DNA of 64,000 nucleotides from Ferruginibacter albus (lineage in GTDB: Bacteria > Bacteroidota > Bacteroidia > Chitinophagales > Chitinophagaceae), in the NCBI RefSeq assembly GCF_020042285.1, contig NZ_CP083388.1:832001-896000 (forward strand), read 5' to 3'. The notes below the pieces were generated by a model, which saw only the letters and a program-made list of their open reading frames with translations, searched no databases and had not been told where the DNA came from. A program made the position numbers and the translations under genes. Positions 46,747 through 54,196 of the stretch are shown piece by piece. Each line of letters begins with the position of its first letter. The first letter of the stretch is position 1.

Positions 46747-47559
46747 ATGGAATTAAAAGATTTGATATTGGAAGCATGGAGTAATCGGGAATTACTTAAA
46801 GATGTAAAATATGCAGATGCTGTACGTGCGGTAATTGAAGAAGTTGATAAAGGCAGGCTGCGTACTGCAGAACCTGTAACAGAGGGATGGCAGGTGAACG
46901 AATGGGTGAAGCAAGCGATATTAATGTACTTTGGTATTCAGCAGATGCAAACGTTTGAATTGCCTCCATTTGAATTTTATGATAAAATGAAATTGAAAAG
47001 CGGCTATGCATCGCTGGGGGTAAGAGCTGTGCCACATGCAGTAGCACGTTATGGCGCTTATTTAGCTAAAAATGTGGTATTGATGCCAAGTTATGTAAAC
47101 ATTGGCGCTTATGTAGATGAAGGTACGATGGTAGATACATGGGCAACTGTTGGCAGCTGTGCGCAAATTGGCAAAGGTGTGCATTTAAGCGGCGGTGTTG
47201 GTATTGGCGGTGTGCTGGAGCCTTTACAAGCCAGTCCTGTAATTGTAGAAGACGGATGTTTTGTGGGCAGTCGTTGTATTGTGGTAGAAGGCGTGCGGGT
47301 GGAGAAAGAAGCAGTGTTGGGTGCAAATGTAGTATTGACACAATCAACCAAGATCATTGATGTTAGTGGAAGCGAACCGATCGAATATAAAGGAAGAGTG
47401 CCTGCACGTAGTGTAGTGATCCCTGGTAGTTACACTAAAAAATTTGCGGCAGGTGAATACGGAGTGGGTTGTGCGTTGATCATTGGTCAGCGTAAGCCAT
47501 CAACAGATCTGAAAACAAGTTTGAATGATGCACTGAGAGATTTTAATGTAGCGGTATAA
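46747..47559 (+). CDS. dapD: 2,3,4,5-Tetrahydropyridine-2,6-dicarboxylate N-succinyltransferase
   Basis: 270 residues. It adds succinyl from succinyl-CoA to the cyclic intermediate in lysine/DAP synthesis, downstream of dapB. The N-terminal helical domain ends near residue 100. The rest is a left-handed beta helix of hexapeptide repeats (NVVLMPSYVNIGAYVDEGTM, GVHLSGGVGIGGVLEP, VIVEDGCFVGSRCIVVEGV). The end carries the CoA-site segment VPARSVVIPGSY. I chose the ATG at 46747 because it follows a -7 element and gives the normal N-terminus. Confidence 0.95.
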   Translation: MELKDLILEAWSNRELLKDVKYADAVRAVIEEVDKGRLRTAEPVTEGWQVNEWVKQAILMYFGIQQMQTFELPPFEFYDKMKLKSGYASLGVRAVPHAVARYGAYLAKNVVLMPSYVNIGAYVDEGTMVDTWATVGSCAQIGKGVHLSGGVGIGGVLEPLQASPVIVEDGCFVGSRCIVVEGVRVEKEAVLGANVVLTQSTKIIDVSGSEPIEYKGRVPARSVVIPGSYTKKFAAGEYGVGCALIIGQRKPSTDLKTSLNDALRDFNVAV

Positions 47560-47576
47560 AGTATTAATAAGTTTAT

Positions 47577-47639
47577 TTGCCGGTAAGTCGGTAAGACGGG
47601 AATTGTATAATGCTTGCCGTCTTATTATCTTACCGGCAA
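47577..47639. repeat. Palindrome TTGCCGGTAAG...CTTACCGGCAA before the EamA gene
   Basis: Perfect 11-bp outer arms plus an inner TAAGACGG/CCGTCTTA stem. It ends 11 nt before the EamA start codon at 47651, so it could end dapD transcripts or mask the EamA ribosome site. Confidence 0.6.
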
Positions 47640-47650
47640 TTTTATTTTTA

Positions 47651-48577
47651 ATGAAAACTGAGCAACGAAATAAAGGATTTGCAGGCGGCTTTATCATTGC
47701 ATTTATAGGAGCCTTGTTGTTCTCTACAAAAGCAATATTGGTAAAGCTGGCATTTGCGCATACAGGTGCCGATGCTGTTACCTTACTGGCATTGCGAATG
47801 TTGTTTGCATTGCCCTTTTATATTTTGACGGCCGTATTTGTAAAGCCCCGATCATCTGCAAAAAAAATAACAACCAAACAGTTGGTGTATGTTATAGCAT
47901 TAGGATTGGCTGGATATTATTTAAGCAGCTTGTTTGATTTTATCGGCTTGCAATATGTATCTGCAGGCATGGAGCGATTGATCCTTTTTTTATACCCGAC
48001 ATTTGCAGTGTTGTTAAATGCCCGGCTTTTTAAACAATCGATATCACGCAATCAGAAGCTGGCATTGATGCTTACGTATGCCGGCATATTAATAGCGTAT
48101 GTTGGCGAGCTGAAAAATACTGTTGTAGGAGAACATTTTTACTGGGGAAGCTTTTTGATCTTTATATGTGCGGTAACTTTTTCTGTTTATATAGCAGGCA
48201 GTGGCAGACTGATACCGCAAATGGGTGCTACCCGGTTTACTTCTTACGCAATGATCGCTGCAGCAGTTGGCGTGATCGCTCATTATTTTATTACAGGCAA
48301 TAAGGTACACGCTATTTCACAAACGCTGTTATGGTATAGTATTGCACTGGCAATTGTTGCAACAGTGATCCCTTCTTTCTTTTATTCGTTAGGTATAAAA
48401 AGGATAGGCGCTAACAATGTAGCTATTGTTACCAGCATTGGTCCGATATCTACCATTTTGCAAGCCGATCTTATTCTGGGAGAAAAGGTTTTTATCGGGC
48501 AGATCATTGGTACTGCCCTGGTGGTAATTGGTGTGTTGCTGATAGGGTGGAAGAAGAGTGATACTGTAGATGAATAA
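47651..48577 (+). CDS. EamA-family (DMT) transporter
   Basis: 308 residues with ten hydrophobic segments in two EamA halves (e.g. FAGGFIIAFIGALLFSTKAI at the N-terminus and YVIALGLAGYYLSSLFDFIG). Typical closing motif near the second half: GPISTILQADLILGEKVF. It is an inner-membrane permease for metabolites such as amino acids or nucleosides; the substrate is not predictable. The frame extends to 47603, but that segment lies in the palindrome, so the ATG at 47651 (MKTEQRNKGF) is used. The last bases of the gene (48504-48577) are also read antisense by the recombinase frame. Confidence 0.9.
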   Translation: MKTEQRNKGFAGGFIIAFIGALLFSTKAILVKLAFAHTGADAVTLLALRMLFALPFYILTAVFVKPRSSAKKITTKQLVYVIALGLAGYYLSSLFDFIGLQYVSAGMERLILFLYPTFAVLLNARLFKQSISRNQKLALMLTYAGILIAYVGELKNTVVGEHFYWGSFLIFICAVTFSVYIAGSGRLIPQMGATRFTSYAMIAAAVGVIAHYFITGNKVHAISQTLLWYSIALAIVATVIPSFFYSLGIKRIGANNVAIVTSIGPISTILQADLILGEKVFIGQIIGTALVVIGVLLIGWKKSDTVDE

Positions 48578-50288
48578 TCTTTACATTTGCAATCCTGAAT
48601 TTATAGATCACCTGCCCGGGTGGCGAAATTGGTAGACGCACTGTGTTCAGGTCGCAGCGTTCGCAAGGATGTGCTGGTTCGAATCCAGTCCCGGGCACAA
48701 AATTAGATTTTAGGCAATTCATACTCGAATTGCCTTTTTTATTTTCCTCCAAAATCGTCTTCAGTGGCTCAATTGCTGCAAATAAGCTATTGATCTTTGG
48801 AGTTCGAACTATACATTTATCCTTATTATACACAATTCCTTCAGGATAGACTAATTTTTGTAATCTTTGTTTATTTTCAAATGAGGCAGAAAGCCACGTA
48901 GAGCTTAAATTCTGTGCTATAAATAAGCATTTCTCAACTGCGTTATCAAGGTTCGAACTGTCAATATCATGATGGTTCAAATTCTCACTCAAAATCTTCA
49001 ATTCATCCGCATACTTTAAAGCATACTTATCATATAGCTCTTTAGAAATTTCTCCCAAAACATATCTTTCTTCCATTTTATTCAACTGTGCTTGTTTTTC
49101 AGTTATATTTTTTTTGAGGAGTTTACTATCTTCTATGGATTGATGGATTGTGTTTTTTAATTTTTGAAGCAATAATTTTTTTAATGATTTTTTTTGCTTC
49201 TTATCATATTCGATTTGTTCAAGATTATTTATAAATAGTGAATTCAATTTTTTAGCAGATATATTTACAGGAGTTTCAGCATTTTTAGTCTTATAATACC
49301 AATTCCCTTTGGTTTTATATCCTGTAAAAGGAAGTTTACTCAGTTCATCTTTTGCAAATATTTTTAAAGGGACTTCTTCATGTTTACTTTGCTTTGGAAT
49401 ACCGGCGCATGGAGTTAGCTGCAATATCTTATTAGCATTTAAAAATATTTTTAAATCCACTAATGCCGGGTGTTTGCCTTTTATAAGTTTACCTTCTACC
49501 AATTTCCCAGTTACATAACCGGCATAAAAAGGGTTAGATATAATCCAACGGAAATTCTTCTCATTAATTCTCACTCCCTTCGCATTCAAACGTTTTATAA
49601 TTTCTTTATTGCTTAATTTCCCTTCTGCTTTTAAAATGAATGCCTTTTTTAGTTCTCTGCCTTCATCGGTAATTATATATTCATGAAAACAAGCCCGTTG
49701 TTTTTTCTTTAAGTTATTATATCCAACAGGAGTAGGATAAGGCCAATAGCCTTTTAGCATTACTTCACGAGTATTGATGCTTGTACGATCACTTTTCGCA
49801 CGATTATCAAAATGATTCAGCAAATGAAAAAAATTCTCCTGTAACCTTCCTGAAGCGGTAGAAGTATCAATATCCTGCGTTACAGATTTCACGACAATGC
49901 CTTCTTTCCTTAGGTCTTCGCTTAATTTAGCGGCAGCTGCTCCTGTTCGGGAAAATCGATCATAATTAAATACTATGATACTGGTAATATCTTTTTGTTT
50001 TCTGACATACGCAAGCATTCTTTGAAATTCTTTTCTGCCATCTGTTTGAGCACTTTCATACCGGCCTCCAAAATATTCCTGCACCAAATATTTATTCCGA
50101 CCCGCATATTCGTCACACAATTTTTTTTGAACTTCAAGGCTTCCATTGTTTTCAGCTTGCTCCTGTGTGCTGACTCTGGTATAAATAACGCAGTAATTTC
50201 CTTTTCTTTTTGGTAAACTAACGTGTTGTTTAATCGTCTGCTGTTCCAGCAAAGATTCAAGAGCGTTGATTGAATTTTTGTTTTTCAT
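48504..50288 (-). CDS. Serine recombinase (resolvase plus Recombinase domain), reads through tRNA-Leu
   Basis: 594 residues from the chosen ATG. The catalytic domain has YCVIYTRVSTQEQAENNGSL (nucleophile Ser in RVST), then IVFNYDRFSRTG and DTSTASGRLQENFF. The Recombinase DNA-binding domain follows (~175-300: GYWPYPTPVGYNN, KLSNKEIIKRLNAKGV). The zinc-ribbon position (LPFTGYKTKGNWYYKTKN) has no cysteines. A coiled coil spans ~390-480. The final ~65 codons (from VPGTGFEPAHPCERC) are antisense to tRNA-Leu and then to the 3' end of the EamA gene, so they are host-derived. A TTG at 50348 would add 20 residues; the ATG at 50288 is preferred. Confidence 0.88.
   Translation of the reverse strand: MKNKNSINALESLLEQQTIKQHVSLPKRKGNYCVIYTRVSTQEQAENNGSLEVQKKLCDEYAGRNKYLVQEYFGGRYESAQTDGRKEFQRMLAYVRKQKDITSIIVFNYDRFSRTGAAAAKLSEDLRKEGIVVKSVTQDIDTSTASGRLQENFFHLLNHFDNRAKSDRTSINTREVMLKGYWPYPTPVGYNNLKKKQRACFHEYIITDEGRELKKAFILKAEGKLSNKEIIKRLNAKGVRINEKNFRWIISNPFYAGYVTGKLVEGKLIKGKHPALVDLKIFLNANKILQLTPCAGIPKQSKHEEVPLKIFAKDELSKLPFTGYKTKGNWYYKTKNAETPVNISAKKLNSLFINNLEQIEYDKKQKKSLKKLLLQKLKNTIHQSIEDSKLLKKNITEKQAQLNKMEERYVLGEISKELYDKYALKYADELKILSENLNHHDIDSSNLDNAVEKCLFIAQNLSSTWLSASFENKQRLQKLVYPEGIVYNKDKCIVRTPKINSLFAAIEPLKTILEENKKGNSSMNCLKSNFVPGTGFEPAHPCERCDLNTVRLPISPPGQVIYKFRIANVKIIHLQYHSSSTLSATHQLPPGQYQ
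48582..48589 (+). promoter_or_regulatory. -7 element of tRNA-Leu (TACATTTG)
   Basis: Same octamer as upstream of dapD, 23 nt before the tRNA. No -33 box is clear. Confidence 0.5.
48613..48697 (+). tRNA. tRNA-Leu (anticodon CAG)
   Basis: 85 nt without encoded CCA. Acceptor GCCCGGG/CCCGGGC. Anticodon stem CTGTG/CGCAG around loop TTCAGGT, anticodon CAG. Long variable arm as in class II tRNAs. T arm GCTGG-TTCGAAT-CCAGT. Its 3' end is the apparent integration site of the element downstream. Confidence 0.96.
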
Positions 50289-50427
50289 TTTTTGATTCAA
50301 TGTAAATATCAATGAGAATATCTGTAAATACTTCCAGTTGTTCTTCAAGAGAAGGCTCTTTTACAAATTTATTTATAGTGTCATTTTCTAATTTACTTTT
50401 TACATAAGCTGCATTTTTATTTTTCAT
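50257..50427 (-). CDS. Small 56-residue ORF overlapping the recombinase start
   Basis: ATG at 50427 after AAGGGTGAAAA, stop at 50257. It overlaps the recombinase start by 32 nt in another frame. The sequence is helical and charged (MKNKNAAYVKSKLE..., then PSLEEQLEVFTDILIDIYIE). It is not recognised, but a short ORF just before the recombinase fits a coupled two-gene unit, and I recall similar small ORFs upstream of Bacteroidota recombinases. Possible accessory or regulatory factor; low certainty. Confidence 0.5.
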   Translation of the reverse strand: MKNKNAAYVKSKLENDTINKFVKEPSLEEQLEVFTDILIDIYIESKNEKQKFNQRS

Positions 50428-50504
50428 TTTTCACCCTTAAGGCGCACTTGGTCAAAAACAAAATACGCCGGGGTTCTACCATAGGCCTGAGGTAATCAGA
50501 ACCA

Positions 50505-51440
50505 TTATATTTTTTTCCTCGTCATTTTAAAAGACAATGTTTTTTCATCCATAGTGTCAATAGTAATTCTTTCATAATTCTTCAATCCAAGAATCTCTTT
50601 TAACTGCAGTGTTTTTTCTTTAGATAAAATACCTTCTTTGGAGCTTTGGATTTGAAAGTTTTTTTTATCATTTATTCTGTAAATAGTAATTTCTTTGATG
50701 TTATTACGCCGCATCTCCCTAAGCACTTTGATTTCATCTTCATTTAAAAGCTGTGGCATTAATAAACTAGAAATATCTTCATCTCTAATAAATTCTTTTA
50801 AATAATGACTTATGGAAAGCTGGATATGAGGTTCAGTAAGATCCGGCGTAAAATCTTTGTGTCCTACATTTTCATGTCCAATAAATTCAGCAACTCTTCC
50901 ATCGAAAAAAATATAGATAAATCCATCATTCTCACTTGCAATAACAGATGCAATCAGGTTAACAAGATAATTTATGCTGAATTTAAAAATATAAAGAATA
51001 GGGGGCTCTGATAGGTAATATTTTAAGAGTTCAAAATATTCTTCATCCTCTTGTGTTTGAGTTCCTGCTATTATTTTCTTTTCTATCTCTTCTTTATTCT
51101 TTCTTATATTTCTTTCCGGCAAGTTATTATCATACGCATCTTTAAAAAAATAGTTGCATATCAATTTCATTTTATCAACCGGAAAACTGATCTCCCGAAG
51201 ATCATCTAATATTCTTAACCAGAATAATTGAGCAAAACTCATTTTGGCCCATTTGCCATCAGCGATAAAAGGAAGTAATTCATTTCTTCTCCAAAAGGCC
51301 AATATTTTTTCTAATGGTTTACCTTTTTTATCAGTCAATTCTTTAATTGGGACGGTTGTTTCAAACATGAATTTTCTAAATTCAGCAAATGAAAATAATT
51401 CTTCTGCTTCATCATTTAGGCTTTTTGGCTTTTTGTTCAT
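50505..51440 (-). CDS. MerR-like N-terminal domain protein with unknown C-terminal domain
   Basis: 311 residues, cytoplasmic. Residues ~35-95 resemble a MerR winged helix: ILAFWRRNELLPF (start of the MerR domain), KMSFAQLFWLRILDDLREIS and FPVDKMKLICNYFF. The rest is not recognised: a segment with short hydrophobic stretches (ILYIFKFSINYLVNLIASVI), a polar section, and a charged end containing LLNEDEIKVLREMRRNNIKE. The lack of cysteines argues against a metal or redox MerR sensor. It probably controls the element's own genes (inference): it lies between the recombinase unit and a divergent operon. A -7 box abuts its ATG. Confidence 0.55.
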   Translation of the reverse strand: MNKKPKSLNDEAEELFSFAEFRKFMFETTVPIKELTDKKGKPLEKILAFWRRNELLPFIADGKWAKMSFAQLFWLRILDDLREISFPVDKMKLICNYFFKDAYDNNLPERNIRKNKEEIEKKIIAGTQTQEDEEYFELLKYYLSEPPILYIFKFSINYLVNLIASVIASENDGFIYIFFDGRVAEFIGHENVGHKDFTPDLTEPHIQLSISHYLKEFIRDEDISSLLMPQLLNEDEIKVLREMRRNNIKEITIYRINDKKNFQIQSSKEGILSKEKTLQLKEILGLKNYERITIDTMDEKTLSFKMTRKKI

Positions 51441-51444
51441 AGTT

Positions 51445-51452
51445 CAAATATA
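51445..51452 (-). promoter_or_regulatory. -7 element abutting the MerR-like gene (TATATTTG)
   Basis: TATATTTG on the minus strand ends 4 nt before the ATG. It predicts transcription starting at or near the A of ATG, a leaderless message. Confidence 0.45.
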
Positions 51453-51526
51453 ATAAAATATGTCTTTAACTCATACTTTTTCATTATTTTTATGTTTTAA
51501 AGTCAATATTAGTAAAAAATTACACG

Positions 51527-51955
51527 ATGAAAAAGGAATTTTTAAACAAAAACACGAGATTTTCTTATTACCAAAATAGAGAGTGCAAGTTTTGTAAAGC
51601 TCCTATTCCAGATCAAGAACATGGTACTCGCGAATTTTGCCCTATAACATATGATCAGGACCGAAATGTTAGAGATTGTAAAACTTCTTTTCATCGAAAA
51701 AAAGATAAGCCAGAAAGAGATACTTATTCTGCATTGATTATGAAACATAAAGCAATTACAACCAGAATAGATTTTTTAATAAAGAAAACTGGATACTCTG
51801 TGACTACAAAGGATTTGGATAATTATGAAATTTTATTAACAGAAGCTTTAAACTATTCAATCAGTAAGGACGGCATATTGACTTCTTTTTATTTAAAACA
51901 TTCTATTATATCTAATCCTATTTCTAATATTCATAAAATTTTATACAATGACTAA
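51527..51955 (+). CDS. Small zinc-finger-like protein of unknown function
   Basis: 142 residues. Near the N-terminus are CKFCKAPIPDQEHGTREFCP and, further on, RDCKTSFHRKK. The spacing C-x2-C...H...C...C...H suggests one or two bound zinc ions. The remainder is lysine-rich and helical, with no other recognisable domain. It is divergent from the MerR-like gene, 86 nt between starts, and overlaps the next gene by 8 nt (ATGACTAA), so the two are probably translated together. Perhaps a nucleic-acid-binding factor of the element (inference). Confidence 0.6.
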   Translation: MKKEFLNKNTRFSYYQNRECKFCKAPIPDQEHGTREFCPITYDQDRNVRDCKTSFHRKKDKPERDTYSALIMKHKAITTRIDFLIKKTGYSVTTKDLDNYEILLTEALNYSISKDGILTSFYLKHSIISNPISNIHKILYND

Positions 51956-52253
51956 TTGTGAACTTATGGACATCCTTAAAAATGTTAAAATAAATCATAC
52001 TCAAAGAAATATACTAATTATAGCAGGAATTTTAATGGCAGGTTGTGGTCTTGGTATTTATATTAAAAGCAAGAATTACTATGAACAAAAGTCTATTAAT
52101 GAACTCTTGAAAGCAGAAATCGTTTTACTTCGATCTGAGATAAATATGCAAGCGTTGTCAAATAGAGAAAAAGATTTAGTGATAAACCATCTTAAGAATC
52201 AACTTAAGACCTTATATAAAATTGACAATAACAATGTCTATCAAAAAAGATAA
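51948..52253 (+). CDS. Small membrane-anchored coiled-coil protein
   Basis: 101 residues. One membrane helix (~20-38, ILIIAGILMAGCGLGIYI) is followed by a heptad-rich coiled coil (~47-92, LLKAEIVLLRSEINMQALSN and NHLKNQLKTL). It starts inside the end of the zinc-finger-like gene. The pair could form a membrane complex; function unknown. The topology predicts a coil on one face of the inner membrane. Confidence 0.6.
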   Translation: MTNCELMDILKNVKINHTQRNILIIAGILMAGCGLGIYIKSKNYYEQKSINELLKAEIVLLRSEINMQALSNREKDLVINHLKNQLKTLYKIDNNNVYQKR

Positions 52254-52384
52254 ATTTTTCATTAATCCTCGTGTAATTCTAATTTTCACGGATTATATCA
52301 CAGAAAATTATTTTTCTCGTGAATTCACTTTATAATATTAAAAATAAGAGTGAATTAATACTAATTGCAGTTCAATCAATAGAA

Positions 52385-52707
52385 ATGCATTCTAAAAAAC
52401 AAATAATTGCACAATTAAAAGGAGATTGGACTGCGGGAAGAATAAAAGTTAGATATATAGTAAAGTAACGAGTTCAAAACCCATAATAACACTAACCGAT
52501 ACTTATAAAATAATTCTAGGTTGCCGGTATAAAGAGATAATTAATTTACAGAAACATTTAATGGCTTTATTTTTAAACAGGGAAAACAAATTAATTGGAT
52601 ATAGGCTATTTGTTCCGCTACTTCATCATTATCTAATTAATGTAAAATTAATAGCTTTCTATTTTATCATTTCACGCTATAATTATTTAATGAAGATATC
52701 TCAGTAA
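52385..52707 (+). pseudogene. Decayed RadC/JAB-domain-like fragment
   Basis: The ~460-nt stretch after 52253 holds only debris. One frame from ATG 52385 gives a 27-residue piece ending IKVRYIVK and stop. The next frame from 52471 continues with SSKPIITLTDTYKIIL, then INLQKHLMALFLNRENKLIGYR. The order (strand, 'SS-D-Y-I', then 'LFLNR..N..IGY') matches the N-terminal part of RadC-family proteins, which are frequent in integrated elements. The JAMM metal motif is gone and the sequence after IGYRLF is not related. At least one frameshift. Assignment by eye only. Confidence 0.45.
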
Positions 52708-52717
52708 AATTATTATT

Positions 52718-53155
52718 TTATGAATTTAGTATTCTAGCCTTATCTTTTTTAAGTTTAGTAAATAAACTACCTGTAGACCACAATGCACAAAATATTAAAA
52801 TGGGTTGAAAAAATAACCTTATAAATCGTTTTTGATCTGTATTTAAACCAAAGGCATTTATTTTGTTGGTGTATTGAGATATGTTTCCAGGAAATACAAA
52901 TACATAAAAAATTGCTAACGCAATTCCTACTTTCATTTGGTGTTTTACAAAAAAAAGCATTGATAACCCAAGTATGATTTCTACTAGTCCTGAGGACATT
53001 ACTATAAAATCTATAAAGGAAGTATCAGTTGATAACCATTTGGGTACTTGAGTCTGAAATTCCTGTCGTTGGCATGTTAAATGACTAACTCCGGCAAAAA
53101 TCATAAACAAACCAAGCGCTATTCTAAGTAAATTCTGAAATGAATTTGTTTTCAC
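52718..53155 (-). CDS. DoxX-family membrane protein
   Basis: 145 residues with four hydrophobic segments (LLRIALGLFMIFAGVSHL, IDFIVMSSGLVEIILGLSML, VGIALAIFYVFVF, LFFQPILIFCALWSTG) and the FPGNISQY loop common in DoxX-like proteins. Some family members pair with oxidoreductases, but most have no known role. It stands alone within the AT-rich island with degraded sequence on both sides; whether it belongs to the element or the host is unclear. Confidence 0.75.
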   Translation of the reverse strand: MKTNSFQNLLRIALGLFMIFAGVSHLTCQRQEFQTQVPKWLSTDTSFIDFIVMSSGLVEIILGLSMLFFVKHQMKVGIALAIFYVFVFPGNISQYTNKINAFGLNTDQKRFIRLFFQPILIFCALWSTGSLFTKLKKDKARILNS

Positions 53156-53497
53156 TTTACATTGTCTAAGTTGAAATTTGTTTTACAATAAAATTAGTAA
53201 CAGAATTGTATAGAATAAGAGTTGCACTTGTTCCATCCATCAAACTAACTTTATTACTTTATATCTCTTTCCTTCTATTTTTGGCATTCTAATCAAGTTC
53301 TATTTAAATCAGAATATCTCTAAGGGATATTATGTTTTATTTGACAATCACTTCATTCCATTCTATACTTAAATACTTATTTTCTCCAAGCCTTGCCTTT
53401 ATGAAAAACCATATTTTGAATAAACAACCTTCACTTGCATTATCACCTTCAAAATTTGTATACTTATAAGAAGGGTTAAAGAAGTTTCTTTAAGTGG
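53156..53497 (-). pseudogene. Intergenic with an orphan coding-like tail
   Basis: 342 nt between two minus-strand genes. From 53489 to 53337 the minus strand is open for about 50 codons without a start (begins RNFFNPSYKYTNFEGDN, includes GCLFKIWFFIKARLG, ends WNEVIVK-stop). The composition looks like protein rather than random AT-rich sequence, so it may be the tail of a lost gene. No family recognised. Confidence 0.25.
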
Positions 53498-53836
53498 TTA
53501 AAATATACAATTCTTCCAAATCAAGTTCCAACATTTTAATTGCTTTTTTATCAAATCACTATGTTCAGTAACTCTTTTAGCAGGAGCATTTTTTCTCTTC
53601 ATTTCGTTTTCTTTATTGATTATATACCACACCTCTTTATTAAGAGTGAGGCTAATCTTTTCGCAGGTAACCGATAAAATTTGCTTTTCCTTATTATCGA
53701 ATGAGTCATTTTTTTTATTATTAATTTCTTCCAGAATTTCTTTCGCTATTGTAACAAATGAATAATAAGCAAACCGCTCATCACTTAATTGATAAAGGTT
53801 TTTTATTCTTTGTTTTATATTGTAACAGCCATCCAT
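53498..53836 (-). CDS. Hypothetical protein
   Basis: 112 residues, not recognised. Charged and mostly helical (IKQRIKNLYQLSDERFAYYS, then IAKEILEEINNKKND), with basic residues near the end (MKRKNAPAKRVTEH). No signal peptide or membrane helix. Flanked by decayed sequence, so it could itself be a fragment. Confidence 0.4.
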   Translation of the reverse strand: MDGCYNIKQRIKNLYQLSDERFAYYSFVTIAKEILEEINNKKNDSFDNKEKQILSVTCEKISLTLNKEVWYIINKENEMKRKNAPAKRVTEHSDLIKKQLKCWNLIWKNCIF

Positions 53837-54052
53837 TACTCAAATTATTATATGAAATTAATCTTGTTTGATTTATTCCGAATTCCGTTTTAGCTGTGAT
53901 ATTACATAACTATTAATCATGTAACGTTTTCGAGTAATTATGTACAGATAAGGAAATAAAAAAATGTAAATATTACAAATAGCAACTCTTACTATAGCAC
54001 TACATTCTCAACTCGTTATAGTAGCAACACTTGTTCTCTTCTTTCCACTTAA

Positions 54053-54196
54053 TCTGCTACATCCGTTAAAAATACTTTGCAAACTCTGGAATCTGCGAGT
54101 AAAAAACTAGATGATGATCTTGAAGCGGTACAACATAATTTTCTACTGAGAGGATTTTTTAAGAAAAAAGCAAAAGCAGCAGCAGCTTCACAATAA
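54053..54196 (+). pseudogene. Tail of an MCE/MlaD-like gene, isolated
   Basis: The 547-nt gap 53837-54383 contains, on the plus strand, an open stretch of 47 codons after an in-frame TAA (54050-54052). It reads SATSVKNTLQTLESASKKLD, then DDLEAVQHNFLLRGFFKKK and an Ala/Lys tail before a stop. LEAVQHNFLLRGFF is the typical end of MlaD/MCE-family lipid transport proteins in this phylum. No start or MCE domain remains upstream, so this is a relic. The rest of the gap shows nothing. Confidence 0.6.

Noticed and set aside
47066..47360. Several overlapping open frames within dapD on both strands
   Set aside because: They are frame shadows of the hexapeptide repeats; dapD is the clear gene.
48613..48697. 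Recombinase C-terminal peptide VPGTGFEPAHPCERC... as a real protein domain
   Set aside because: It is the reverse translation of tRNA-Leu; I treat it as read-through, not a domain.
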